Source: an uncultured Clostridia bacterium (GTDB taxonomy: Bacteria > Bacillota > Clostridia > Lachnospirales > Anaerotignaceae). Taken from it: 25,078 nt of DNA. Below are positions 13,807 to 21,635 of the stretch, one piece after another; positions within the stretch are counted from its first letter, which is position 1, and each line of letters begins with the position of its first letter. Made by a program: the position numbers and the translations under genes. The notes under the pieces are model-generated. The model worked only from the letters and a program-made list of their open reading frames with translations, did no database searches and was not told where the DNA came from. Location: NCBI GenBank assembly GCA_937888765.1, contig CALASU010000046.1:1-25078 (forward strand), given 5' to 3'.

Positions 13807-15225
13807 TTAGTCAGTTTCCTCTGCGGCAGATGTTCCTGTTGCTGTATTCGCCGCATCAGGTGCAAAGGAAATGCCGTCTGCAGAAGGTTTTGCGCCGCTG
13901 ATACCAATTGCAATAAAGCCCTCAGGAATCACAGGCATACCATCATATCTGGCAGTGCCTTTGAATACTGTCTGGTCTTCGATAAACAGAACGTGTTCAG
14001 ACTGTGCCAGTTTGATACCTGCTCTTTCTGCCAGCAGATACAGGTCACCGTATCCGCCGATAATTACGTTATCAGGGATGAATTCCAGTTCAATGATCTC
14101 GCCACCGATCACAGGCATAGTATTGTTGATACCTGCTGTTACAGCACCCGCCGCATTGATAGACATGGATTCTGCCAGCAGCGTTGTGTGTGTGCTTTCA
14201 TTCATGCACCAGAATTTTTCGCCCCTGCTGTATTTGGACTTCATCTTGCCGCTTTCTTTGATGATATTCTGATACAGCTTCAGCCCTGTACTGTTTGCCG
14301 CTGCAATAGAAGCAATATTTTTTGCAGACAGGTCTTCCCATGTTCTTGCTTTTTCAGGATAATCGGAAGGCTTGCTTGTCTGAGCCAGTCTGGTAAAGAT
14401 ACCCATAGGCATTTTTGTACCTGTACCGAATACAATCGCTTTATCCAGTGCCAGACCGATTGCCTGTCCGATACCTGTCAGCAGTTCGGAAGCCAGTGCA
14501 ATGTCACTGTCCTCTAAAATAGCATTGCATACCGCTACATAACCGCCGACCTTATAGCCGTCTACTTCTACCTGATTGAACAGGAAATTCAGCTCATTCA
14601 GTTTGCCGCACATTTCTGTCCAGACCGCTTCGGGGATTGTCCCCATAATGTTCTGTCTGGATGTACCGGGTACTTTTCTCAGATTTACTTTCTTGATCAG
14701 CTTGGAGTAGTTCTCCAGATTTTCTCTGATAATCCCCAGCATTACTTCCGGAATGGTCAGCTCTGCCCCCGTGATTGCTCTGTTCTGACCTGCCAGCTCT
14801 CTTGTTCTCTGCAGGAATGTTGTTACATCCTCACGGGCAAAGAAAGCATCTCTTTCCTGCATATTCATGCCGAAAAATTTTCTTGTTTCCATAGGTTTTT
14901 CTACACCTCTTTCTTCATTTTCAGGATTGCTGATTGCTCTTGCAGAGCGTTTTTCTTCCTCTGCAATTTCATTTTCCAGACGTTCCACTTCCGCTTCCAG
15001 TTCACCTTTAGCCGTGTCGTGTTCGCCCTTCTCGGTCTGAAAAGCATCCGCCTGTTCTTCTACAACTTTACGATCCTCGTCAGAGGTTTCCTCAGTCATT
15101 TCGCCAATGGCAGCTTCCAGTTCCGCTTCTCTCTTTTCAAAATCAGCATCTTTGCCCCGCAGGGCATCCAGTTCTTTCTTCTTTGCGTCCAGTCTGGAAC
15201 GCATCAGTAATGTTTTCAGTGCCAT
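13807..15225 (-). CDS. Major capsid protein, HK97 fold
   Basis: This protein of 472 residues has about 120 N-terminal residues, highly charged and helical (LDAKKKELDALRGKDADFEKREAELE...ERLENEIAEEEKRSARAIS), forming a scaffold-like delta domain. In HK97-type phages the prohead protease removes this domain. The capsid fold follows (ELTIPEVMLGIIRENLENYSKLIKKVNLRKVPGTSRQ...), with a typical GYGDLYLLAERAGI and DQTVFKGTARYDGMPVIPEGFIAIGI end. A short alanine/threonine-rich tail (AANTATGTSAAEETD) is added. The chosen ATG follows GGGAG, right after the protease stop. Only one capsid gene is present. Confidence 0.95.
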   Translation of the reverse strand: MALKTLLMRSRLDAKKKELDALRGKDADFEKREAELEAAIGEMTEETSDEDRKVVEEQADAFQTEKGEHDTAKGELEAEVERLENEIAEEEKRSARAISNPENEERGVEKPMETRKFFGMNMQERDAFFAREDVTTFLQRTRELAGQNRAITGAELTIPEVMLGIIRENLENYSKLIKKVNLRKVPGTSRQNIMGTIPEAVWTEMCGKLNELNFLFNQVEVDGYKVGGYVAVCNAILEDSDIALASELLTGIGQAIGLALDKAIVFGTGTKMPMGIFTRLAQTSKPSDYPEKARTWEDLSAKNIASIAAANSTGLKLYQNIIKESGKMKSKYSRGEKFWCMNESTHTTLLAESMSINAAGAVTAGINNTMPVIGGEIIELEFIPDNVIIGGYGDLYLLAERAGIKLAQSEHVLFIEDQTVFKGTARYDGMPVIPEGFIAIGISGAKPSADGISFAPDAANTATGTSAAEETD

Positions 15226-15227
15226 AT

Positions 15228-15794
15228 TTATTCTCCCTTCACTTTGCGAAGCATTTTTTCTTTCCATGCATCCAGATCTCTTTTACGGATATTGCTGAGC
15301 TGTTCTTTTCTCGCAGATACACTTGTTTCCTGATAAGCAGGGAACGTAACCACAGAAACCTCATACAGCCGTACTTTCTTGATGATCCAATGGATAGAAG
15401 TGCCATTATCAATGAATTCTTCTTCCAGAATATCAAACCCGAAGCTGCACTGGTCTACATCTCCACGCTTGACCCGTTCATGCAGGTTCATGGCATCCTG
15501 GTCTTTCGGATTGATTTTTACTTCGCCCCAAAGCCCTCTGCTGTCTGTTTTCAGTGCCAGCGTTCCGGCTTTCGTTCTTCCCAGTACCAGCCTGCTTTCG
15601 TGGTTAATCAGACAACGAATGTCATCTGCTAAAGCTCCGTCAAAGGCTGTTTCGGCAATACTTTCCGTTGCACCCTCCCAGAGTTCATAATTGGAGTTGA
15701 ATACAGAAAAATACCCGCTGATATAGAGTTCATCCGCTTCTTCTCTTGTCTGAAATTGTGAAGCAACGCTTCTCATCTGTCTTTTTTCTCTCAT
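15228..15794 (-). CDS. Prohead protease, HK97 family (U35)
   Basis: This serine protease of about 188 residues matures the capsid by cutting delta domains. The catalytic His is in CLINHESRLVLGRT and the Ser in DQCSFGFDI, with the usual LYEVSVVTFPAYQETSVSAR end. N-terminal SGYFSVFNSNYELWEG also fits. The ATG nine bases after GGGGGTG is preferred; another ATG six codons upstream overlaps the portal gene more. It sits between portal and major capsid protein, as in HK97. Length is normal for the family. Confidence 0.93.
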   Translation of the reverse strand: MREKRQMRSVASQFQTREEADELYISGYFSVFNSNYELWEGATESIAETAFDGALADDIRCLINHESRLVLGRTKAGTLALKTDSRGLWGEVKINPKDQDAMNLHERVKRGDVDQCSFGFDILEEEFIDNGTSIHWIIKKVRLYEVSVVTFPAYQETSVSARKEQLSNIRKRDLDAWKEKMLRKVKGE

Positions 15795-15798
15795 TTCC

Positions 15799-16980
15799 CT
15801 ATTCACCCCCATTCAATTTCTTCTGGTCGCCGATCATACCCTGTGGAATATAGTTTTCCAGAATAATCAGCTCATCCAGTCCTTCTTTCGGACTCATGCT
15901 TACCCAGTCCCGTACTTCATTCCCTGTCATAATCCCCCTTGTGTAGAGATTGCACCCTACATCAGAAAGGGTCTTAATATCATAGGAATACAGGGACCGG
16001 ATATTGAAACGGAAATACCAGTCTTCCCGCAACAGGAGCTTTTTCGTCAGTTCCTGTTCGATTGCCTGACAGATCGGACGAATACGGGTATTGACAAAGT
16101 TGTTCCATTCTTCTTTATTGAAACTGCCTTCGCCCACAATAAAAGGCGGCACATCCAGAATGGCAGCCACCGTCCTTTTATCCATATGTACACTGTCTGA
16201 AATTGCAATATCATTCAAAGACAGCGGTCTGATTTCGATAACATCGAACTGTTCTGCCGGAAGCATCCACGGCTCCCCTGCTTTAGAGGATGCCACATAC
16301 TGATCCAACAGCTTCCTTCTGCCGATAGGATCAGAAAATTCATCTGTCATACCGTCTACTTTTACGATGACAGAAGGTTTCCATTTGCTTTCCATGAAAC
16401 CTTTCTTCGTAATATTGGCCTGTTTCAGATTTTCCGCAACCTCTTTCAAAGTGGTGCGATATCCTGTCCCTTTCCAGTAATAATACGGGTCCGGGTTGAT
16501 GACAAAATGCAGTACATCTTCAGGTGCGTATTCCTGACCGTTGAGCAGCACCTTGTAGGCAAATCCATTCGGAATAAAAGAAGCCGCAGACGCAGGTATC
16601 GGGTATAAATCCTCTAAATACCCCCGCTCCGTAGCAGGCAGAACAATGCTGTTTCCGTCCCCTTCCAGCAGAAGTGTCCGCACCACTGAAGATATAAAGG
16701 TTTTTCGTGTTGTGTATCGGTTTGGACTGATGTCGATTTTCCGTGCCAGACCGTTCTGCACACGGGTATCTCCATTTTCTGTGTTAGCCATCAGATGAAT
16801 GGTCATGCTGGAAATCAGATCTGCAACCTTATTGACTGCCGCCATGATTTCCGGATTGTGGGATAATCTGATATATCCCGTTCCACAAAGCACATCATAA
16901 GATGCAGGGGAACAGAAAAAAGAGGTCGCTCTAGCTGGCTCTGCTCTTGTCTTTGTTTGCTGTTTTCTTTTCTTCGCCAT
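15799..16980 (-). CDS. Portal protein, HK97 family
   Basis: This 393-residue protein forms the dodecameric portal. A basic N-terminus leads to HNPEIMAAVNKVADLISSMTIHLM (the common 'V....V..IA..I..M....' start), ...NRYTTRKTFISSVVRTLLLEGDGNSIV... (the '(M)T...F....V..LLL.GN' motif), and FNKEEWNNFVNTRIRPICQAIEQELTKKLL (the 'f...fy..ti.P....iE.ELn.kL' motif). AAGGAGGGGATCTG precedes the ATG. It comes directly after the large terminase and before the protease, so packaging and head genes are in canonical order. Confidence 0.93.
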   Translation of the reverse strand: MAKKRKQQTKTRAEPARATSFFCSPASYDVLCGTGYIRLSHNPEIMAAVNKVADLISSMTIHLMANTENGDTRVQNGLARKIDISPNRYTTRKTFISSVVRTLLLEGDGNSIVLPATERGYLEDLYPIPASAASFIPNGFAYKVLLNGQEYAPEDVLHFVINPDPYYYWKGTGYRTTLKEVAENLKQANITKKGFMESKWKPSVIVKVDGMTDEFSDPIGRRKLLDQYVASSKAGEPWMLPAEQFDVIEIRPLSLNDIAISDSVHMDKRTVAAILDVPPFIVGEGSFNKEEWNNFVNTRIRPICQAIEQELTKKLLLREDWYFRFNIRSLYSYDIKTLSDVGCNLYTRGIMTGNEVRDWVSMSPKEGLDELIILENYIPQGMIGDQKKLNGGE

Positions 16981-16992
16981 CAGATCCCCTCC

Positions 16993-18732
16993 TTATCCGA
17001 GCCAACCGCTCGCTTGCTGGCTCTTTTCGTTGCCAATCAGCATCTGCTTTGTAGCAATGACATCTGCATCGAACAGGTCAATTCGCAGCTTCGGCTGTAC
17101 TTTTTCAAACCGTACAAAATCGTCACTGTCTTCTACAGCTTTCACGTTACCAATACAATACTCAAATGCCTTATTTCCGACATAATAAAAACGCCCCTGT
17201 TTGATCTGCTTTTCGATCTCACGGAACGCTTCTGTTTTTTCTACATATCTCTGTGACTGGTCACGCATTTTGAAGCCAGCCTTTTTCATTTTCAGGACAA
17301 ATTCTCTGGCATAGCGTTTATCATAGCCAACCCATTTGATTTTGAAGCCCAGCTTCTTCATCTTTACGAACCAATCCACAACATCCTCGTATTTGATGAC
17401 TTCATCATTACAGAGTGTCAGCCAGTCATTTTCTTCCCACCAAAAGAAAGGGATGTTGTCTTCATCCGCTTTCAGATGCGCCTGCATGACTGGGATAAAA
17501 CCATGCGTGATGCTGATATCTATACCCTGATACCGCCCATGCAGGGATACCCCTGTCAAGTCGTACATCTTAGAAAGGTCCGCACCGCCATACCATACGA
17601 TAGGCAGCTTTGCTAGTTCTTCTATCGTCCAGCTGTATCTGTCATTGGATGCTACCACTTCTGCCATATCGAAATAGGTATCCATCGCAGAAGTAAATAC
17701 ATTCAGAGATTTTGCAAAGAAGTCCTTTCTCTGCTGCGGGTCATTCTGTGCCTGCAGGGAATCATTCAGTATTTCCTGTGGACGGATGCTCTGTCCATAT
17801 CCGGGGTTTGCCATCTGATGCGTCAGCGGGTTTGTATAATCAATAAATTCCTTTCCGCTTTCGCTTTTCACAGGGTCCGCTTCGGCGATAAAAATAAAAT
17901 ACTGTTCGTCCTGAATCTCTTTATCCAGTACTCGTTTACAGTATTTTACCCTCTGTGCCAGAAAGCTGTTCGGGTCATCCCCGGCGGTAGATATACCGAT
18001 CATCAGCTTATTTGTATACGCTTTCATGGCTTCTTTGAACAGGTTGTACTGCTTCGGCTTCTTGAAAGCGTGTATTTCGTCTGCAATACATACCGAAGCA
18101 TTGAAGGAATCCTGGGCGTCAGGATTTGCCGCCAATGCTGCAATACTGAGCATCCCTCCGGCAAATTCTGCCGAAATGGTATGTTCATTATGGTTATCCA
18201 CGATACGGAACGGACCACCACTTTCCTGATCCTCTCCCAATCGTCTGATATTGTATTTGAGAAAATCAAAAGTTTCCAATGTCTGCTTTAACGCCGCCGC
18301 TACAACATACATCTTTGCCCCCGATTTTCTGTATAGCAACCCCAGAGCATACGCAAGTGAAGCTGCAAATGATGTCTTGACATTCTTTCTGGGAATAAAA
18401 ATCAGAGCCTCATGGAAGCGGTTAATCTTTGTACCCGCTAACTTAAAACCTAAAAGATTGTAGATGATGAATTTATGAAACGGCATCAACAAAAAAGGGG
18501 TCCCTCTAAGTGGTGTCCCATCCTGCTTTTCTCCCTGCTGATGACATATCGTTTTCTCAATAATGCCAATGCAGAATTCCGCATCCTTTGGGTCAAAATC
18601 ATATGCAGGATTTCGCAAGTCATCCAAAAATCGCTGACAGGCTTTTCTCTGGTAATTGTTTGCAAGGACTTCTCCCGAAACAACACCGTTGGCATACTCC
18701 ATAACAGCATCCCAGTTTTTATACTTAGCCAT
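16993..18732 (-). CDS. terL: Terminase large subunit
   Basis: This 579-residue packaging motor comprises ATPase and nuclease. The ATPase has a Walker A-like IPRKNVKTS (residues 113-121, with V where G is common), Walker B VCIADEIH (D218, E219), and a SFAASLAYAL helix behind the P-loop. The nuclease half has D385 in GGADLSKMYDLTG, D471 in VGYDKRYA and D552/D555/D557 in IDLFDADVIA, fitting the RNase H-like metal site. N-terminal CIGIIEKTICHQQG...PFLLMPFHKFIIYNLLGF is typical of Terminase_1 members from Firmicutes phages. It overlaps the small subunit gene by eight bases. Confidence 0.95.
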   Translation of the reverse strand: MAKYKNWDAVMEYANGVVSGEVLANNYQRKACQRFLDDLRNPAYDFDPKDAEFCIGIIEKTICHQQGEKQDGTPLRGTPFLLMPFHKFIIYNLLGFKLAGTKINRFHEALIFIPRKNVKTSFAASLAYALGLLYRKSGAKMYVVAAALKQTLETFDFLKYNIRRLGEDQESGGPFRIVDNHNEHTISAEFAGGMLSIAALAANPDAQDSFNASVCIADEIHAFKKPKQYNLFKEAMKAYTNKLMIGISTAGDDPNSFLAQRVKYCKRVLDKEIQDEQYFIFIAEADPVKSESGKEFIDYTNPLTHQMANPGYGQSIRPQEILNDSLQAQNDPQQRKDFFAKSLNVFTSAMDTYFDMAEVVASNDRYSWTIEELAKLPIVWYGGADLSKMYDLTGVSLHGRYQGIDISITHGFIPVMQAHLKADEDNIPFFWWEENDWLTLCNDEVIKYEDVVDWFVKMKKLGFKIKWVGYDKRYAREFVLKMKKAGFKMRDQSQRYVEKTEAFREIEKQIKQGRFYYVGNKAFEYCIGNVKAVEDSDDFVRFEKVQPKLRIDLFDADVIATKQMLIGNEKSQQASGWLG

Positions 18733-19105
18733 CCAGTTCTTTCAGTGCCTGACCCAAAGCACTCTCCTTTTTTCCTTCCAGACTTTTCGACCGAATCTGC
18801 TTCAGTCCTTTTGGGGTCAGCCCGAACAGATTCTCCATATTTTCCAGATCCTTTCGCAACGTTTCCATTGCCAGATACACAGGTGTTTTTCGTTCATTGG
18901 TCGCTCCGGATTTATTGGTGTATTCTTCTGTGATTGCACAGCCGGAATCATACCACTTCTCTTTCAGAATGTCATACTGCACCATCAGATCTGCATATCG
19001 CTCAATGCTCACATCAAACTCTGGCAGATATGTTCCAACCTTCTTCATTCTGTTTCTCGTTTTTGCAACAACACTTTTTACCTGCTTTTTGTATTCCTCT
19101 TTCAT
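18725..19105 (-). CDS. terS: Terminase small subunit, P27 family
   Basis: This 126-residue helical protein recognises phage DNA for packaging and loads TerL. The order 'M..VG.Y.PEFD..I..YA.L..QYD.L...W...G', then 'NERKTPVYLAMETLRKDL..M...FGLTPKGL..I' is the P27-type small terminase pattern. It ends with a lysine-rich linker and an acidic tip. GGGGGGAAGCCG precedes the ATG. It is followed by TerL with an eight-base overlap and preceded by an HNH gene, a common cos-type packaging set. Confidence 0.88.
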   Translation of the reverse strand: MKEEYKKQVKSVVAKTRNRMKKVGTYLPEFDVSIERYADLMVQYDILKEKWYDSGCAITEEYTNKSGATNERKTPVYLAMETLRKDLENMENLFGLTPKGLKQIRSKSLEGKKESALGQALKELDG

Positions 19106-19200
19106 CGGCTTCCCCCCTTTCTTATTTTTTCGTAGAGTGGGAAAAACCTAAACCCCCGCAGTAGACAACCTGCCAAACTGCCCTAAAATCAGAGGGGGGA

Positions 19201-19497
19201 TCACTTTTTGTTCTTCCGCCAGTCCACTCCCGGTTTTGTATTTCTCATCAGCTGCCTTCCCAATTCCGTCAGCCCACCTGTCATGTTATTTTCTAGCTTT
19301 TTGTGCGTGGAATAACTAACAGAAATCAGGTTCCAGTCCTCCCACGCATATTCAGGATATTCTTCCGCAGGATAGATATGATGCACCATCTGTGCCGCTT
19401 CTGTTCTGCCGTACCAACCAGCAACAACGTCTTTATATTTATCCAAACGAAGAATCTTTTCCCGTTTCTTTTTCCACTTTTTACTGCTGTAATCCAT
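19201..19497 (-). CDS. HNH endonuclease of the packaging module
   Basis: This 98-residue protein carries an HNH site: VHHIYPAEEYPEYAWEDWNLISVSYSTHKKLEN with H39-H40, N56 and H65. Here the cysteine pairs of many phage HNH proteins are absent. In HK97 and related cos phages, a similar protein next to the terminase genes is needed with terminase for specific DNA cutting. The ATG is preceded by AAAGGA at about 11 bases. An insertion-type homing function is less likely given its place at the head of the packaging operon. Confidence 0.88.
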   Translation of the reverse strand: MDYSSKKWKKKREKILRLDKYKDVVAGWYGRTEAAQMVHHIYPAEEYPEYAWEDWNLISVSYSTHKKLENNMTGGLTELGRQLMRNTKPGVDWRKNKK

Positions 19498-19521
19498 TTA
19501 TGTTTCTATCCTTTTCCACGC

Positions 19522-19549
19522 AAAAAGGACACCGTTTCCGATGTCCTTT
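19522..19549 (-). terminator. GAAA-capped terminator between early regulator and late genes
   Basis: Read on the minus strand: AAAGGACA, T, CG, loop GAAA, CG, G, TGTCCTTT and TT. This gives an 11-pair stem (one T-G) with a GNRA loop and a short T tract. It follows the regulator gene and precedes HNH by 24 bases. It probably ends most early transcription; a late promoter located upstream of it would need antitermination. Confidence 0.75.
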
Positions 19550-19591
19550 CCGTCAGAGGGTTTGCGTTTCCATACTTCATTACTTCATCGC

Positions 19592-19603
19592 CGCAATCTT
19601 GCG
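19592..19603. promoter_or_regulatory. Operator-like palindrome at the early-late boundary
   Basis: CGCAA TC TTGCG forms a perfect 12-base dyad in the 128-base gap between the regulator and HNH genes. It might be the binding site of the upstream regulator or a second hairpin in the leader. No clear -35/-10 pair was found around it, so the late promoter is not located with confidence. Confidence 0.4.
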
Positions 19604-19625
19604 ACAATACCATAATATCACTTTT

Positions 19626-20120
19626 TTACCCCCTACTACTACAAACTTTTATAAAATTATTTTTATTTCCAGAGATTCTAAGCCCTCGTTCTTCTGCAAA
19701 TATTCTCCTAGCTTTTCTAAGCCAATTATATATGCTCTGTTCACTTGCTGGGATTTCCAATTCAGCCCTATGTACACGATTGGAAATATCATTCTTTTCC
19801 AGATCCTTTTCAGCATCCGTAAAATAAACAATCTCCACCGCTTTCCGCTGCTGTTTATTCAGCCGCTTCAAGGTCTTTTCCACGGCAGTAATATCCAAAA
19901 TCTCTGCCTGCAGATCACGCACAGCATCCTCGGCTTTCATCACGGCAACGGCAGTAGCATCAGACGGCATTCCATTGCCGCTCCGAAGGACCGCCCTCCT
20001 TGACTGCTGGTAGATACGATCACGCACCATCCGCTCCAGCTCTGCAGAGGTCAGCTTCCCACACGCCGCATAAAAACGAAATGCTTCCGTTGCATAATCC
20101 CGAATGTTGTCTTTTTTCAA
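19626..20120 (-). CDS. Probable late-gene regulator, sigma-region-4/ArpU-like
   Basis: This protein of about 164 residues has a helical N-terminus (NIRDYATEAFRFYAACGKLTSAELERM). A middle helix region follows (VAVMKAEDAVRDLQAEILDITAVEKTLKRLNKQQRKAVEIVYF), then a probable helix-turn-helix near 125-150 (EIPASEQSIYNWLRKARRIFAEERGL). 'L..L....R.(A/V)...(Y/F)F' followed by an HTH fits the sigma-70 region 4-like/ArpU-like regulators that sit just before terminase genes in Firmicutes phages. I chose TTG (AGAGGTGG upstream) because it avoids overlap with the previous gene; a GTG 19 codons earlier is possible. It may activate or antiterminate the late operon. Confidence 0.6.
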   Translation of the reverse strand: MKKDNIRDYATEAFRFYAACGKLTSAELERMVRDRIYQQSRRAVLRSGNGMPSDATAVAVMKAEDAVRDLQAEILDITAVEKTLKRLNKQQRKAVEIVYFTDAEKDLEKNDISNRVHRAELEIPASEQSIYNWLRKARRIFAEERGLRISGNKNNFIKVCSSRG

Positions 20121-20131
20121 ACTACCACCTC

Positions 20132-20314
20132 TCAATCCTTCTGCTTCTGTCCGCATTTTGTTGGTTCGTTCAAACACTTTTCTGCACAGTCTTTGTTTTC
20201 TTCACAGAAACTGCAGCAGAACTTATAGCCTTTCTTCTCACAGCGAAACAGCTTACACCATCCCGCACCTTTGTCCATGTATCTGGAACCTTTGGGTCTG
20301 CCTGTTTTAGCCAT
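20132..20314 (-). CDS. Small cysteine-rich phage protein
   Basis: This protein of 60 residues is basic at the start (MAKTGRPKGSRYMDKG) and has eight cysteines: W-C-K-L-F-R-C, F-C-C-S-F-C, DCAEKC and KC. The pairs are spaced as in metal-binding knuckles. The sequence type is common next to ArpU-like and RecU genes in Firmicutes phages, but function is unknown. The start overlaps the RecU stop by eight bases (ATGGCTAA) behind GGTGG. A DNA- or RNA-binding zinc protein is a reasonable guess, no more. Confidence 0.75.
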   Translation of the reverse strand: MAKTGRPKGSRYMDKGAGWCKLFRCEKKGYKFCCSFCEENKDCAEKCLNEPTKCGQKQKD

Positions 20315-20888
20315 TCATACCACCGCATTCCAGACCTTCCAGAAAATACAGAATATTTCCGTTTTCTTTGATTCTGAATTTTTCCAACTCGCACCGCTTG
20401 ATACTCTTTCTGCAATACAGCATCTGCATATCTCGCCATTCTTCCCACGGTATGCGGTAAAAATCACAAAAACTGAAGGATACCAGAATAAAGCACTCCG
20501 CCCCCATTGCATGGTATTCTTCCATCGCTTTCAGCTGTGCTTCTGTCAGTCTTGTATATGCAATACTTTCCTGATCGGTATGCTTCGCTTCAAAGATGAC
20601 AGTCCTGCCGCCTTTCAATGTGCCTTTATAGTCAGGCTGTGCCGCTTTTGTGAAGCAAGCCTTAAAAGTTCCCTGCTTATCCATTCTGGACAGCACCTTC
20701 ATCGGCTCCGGTGTCTTTTCAATTTTTGCCATTCCCTGTGCTGCATAGTATCTGCAGGAAGCATCCACTATCTGTTCAAACAACTGCCCAACCATTTTCG
20801 ACCGCTTCCCCTGCAGATGCTTTTCCGCTTCAAAAGCTGTCAGATCAGTGTATCCTTCACTGTTTTTTCTTGGGTTATACTGTTCCAT
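20307..20888 (-). CDS. recU: RecU-like Holliday junction resolvase
   Basis: This protein of about 193 residues has a PD-(D/E)xK nuclease core. 'GKRSKMVGQLFEQIVDASCRYYAAQG' corresponds to the RecU N-terminal helix with its first acidic residue (E38). AQPDYKG (D86) and IFEAKHT (E100, K102) form the metal site, and 'GTFKACFTKAAQPDYKGTL' is typical of the family. It would resolve branched DNA before packaging. The ATG has GGAGG eight bases upstream; an earlier ATG, five codons before, is less well placed. The small cysteine-rich gene follows by overlap. Slightly shorter than host RecU, normal for phage versions. Confidence 0.85.
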   Translation of the reverse strand: MEQYNPRKNSEGYTDLTAFEAEKHLQGKRSKMVGQLFEQIVDASCRYYAAQGMAKIEKTPEPMKVLSRMDKQGTFKACFTKAAQPDYKGTLKGGRTVIFEAKHTDQESIAYTRLTEAQLKAMEEYHAMGAECFILVSFSFCDFYRIPWEEWRDMQMLYCRKSIKRCELEKFRIKENGNILYFLEGLECGGMNG

Positions 20889-21087
20889 TCCTACCACCTC
20901 CATCTTCTCTTATCAGCACACACGCCAGTAAGAAAGAAATCGCACTGGCAGCATACCTGTCCAATACAGAATGCTGATAAAATCCATACAGCTTCACTTC
21001 AATCAGCTTCCAGACTGTCAGAATCAGATTGCAGAGCAGCACCGCCAGTACTACACGCATAGCAAACAGTTGCATTTTGTCATTCAT
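20875..21087 (-). CDS. Small two-segment membrane protein
   Basis: This protein has about 70 residues. Two hydrophobic segments (MQLFAMRVVLAVLLCNLILTVWKLI and YAASAISFLLACVLI) are joined by a short loop (EVKLYGFYQHSVLDR), with a charged C-terminus (REDGGGRNGTV). The chosen ATG overlaps the GroES stop by eight bases and has GGTGG upstream. Not a recognised family; it could be a membrane anchor or an immunity-like or holin-like protein, but it is far from the lysis genes. Its codon use matches its neighbours. Confidence 0.6.
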   Translation of the reverse strand: MNDKMQLFAMRVVLAVLLCNLILTVWKLIEVKLYGFYQHSVLDRYAASAISFLLACVLIREDGGGRNGTV

Positions 21088-21376
21088 CTGTTTCCACCAC
21101 GATTCCCAATACATCTGACTGGCGCATAATCAAATACGTTTCTTCTTCAAACTTTACTTCCATGAAGCCATAAGGAGAAATCAGGATGCGGTTACCTTCT
21201 TCCAAAAGCATCGGCACACGTTCTCCATTCCCAATAATGCCAGATCCAACCGCTACCACGATAGCTTCCAGAGGCTTTTCCTTTGCCTGTCCCGTCAGGA
21301 TCAATCCTGATTTTGTTTTTTCCTGCGCTTCCATCTGCTTTGCAACGATCCTATCGCCCAAAGGTACTAACTTCAT
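21080..21376 (-). CDS. groES: Phage-encoded GroES-like co-chaperonin
   Basis: This 98-residue protein is clearly Cpn10: MKLVPLGDRIVAKQM, a mobile loop (EKTKSGLILTG, 19-29) with GroEL-binding hydrophobic triplet near 25-27, AKEKPLEAIVVAVGSG, and the C-terminal YLIMRQSDVLGIV. It would cap the host GroEL chamber and may help fold capsid or other phage proteins, as T4 gp31 does. The roof region (46-55, IIGNGERVP) is close to the bacterial form. GAGGAGG precedes the ATG; an ATGA overlap joins it to the upstream gene. Host-like sequence suggests capture from a bacterial genome. Confidence 0.93.
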   Translation of the reverse strand: MKLVPLGDRIVAKQMEAQEKTKSGLILTGQAKEKPLEAIVVAVGSGIIGNGERVPMLLEEGNRILISPYGFMEVKFEEETYLIMRQSDVLGIVVETDE

Positions 21377-21630
21377 TTTTCCGCCTCCTCAAACTTTTCA
21401 ATGAGCCTTGCTGATACTTCGGTTTTAGTATAAAGTTCCTTTGTTTTTTCATAATCCGCTCTTTTCAAGGCTTCCCCCATCGCTACATGAGCAACTATTC
21501 CAAGTGCATTTTCTCTCCCGATAGCATCTCCTGCTCCCCCTTCAAGAATTTCCTTTGCCTGTTCGCTTTTCATTGCTTCTTCTAAAAAAATCTGAAACAG
21601 GACAAGTTTATACTTTTCTTCCATATCCAT
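21373..21630 (-). CDS. Small helical protein, paralogue of the protein at 24489-24764
   Basis: This protein has about 85 residues and is helical. EEKYKLVLFQIFLEEAMKSEQ at the start and LKRADYEKTKELYTK near the end align with ERKYELALFGSYLE... and LKKSDYTKLEEIYDKA in the other gene, with a similar central region (AIGRENALGIVAHVAMGEA). Function is unknown. An ATG six bases after AAGGGTG is preferred to a GTG three codons upstream that overlaps the previous stop. Its stop overlaps the groES start as ATGA, so it is translated together with groES. Confidence 0.72.
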   Translation of the reverse strand: MDMEEKYKLVLFQIFLEEAMKSEQAKEILEGGAGDAIGRENALGIVAHVAMGEALKRADYEKTKELYTKTEVSARLIEKFEEAEK

Positions 21631-21635
21631 TTTGT

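Noticed and set aside
19106..19200. cos site between HNH and small terminase genes
   Set aside because: The HNH-terminase set suggests cos packaging, and the 95-base gap has G/C runs, but no cohesive-end sequence can be recognised without genome ends or relatives.
20271..21062. 263-codon plus-strand frame
   Set aside because: It lies wholly antisense to recU and the membrane protein gene and has no family features.
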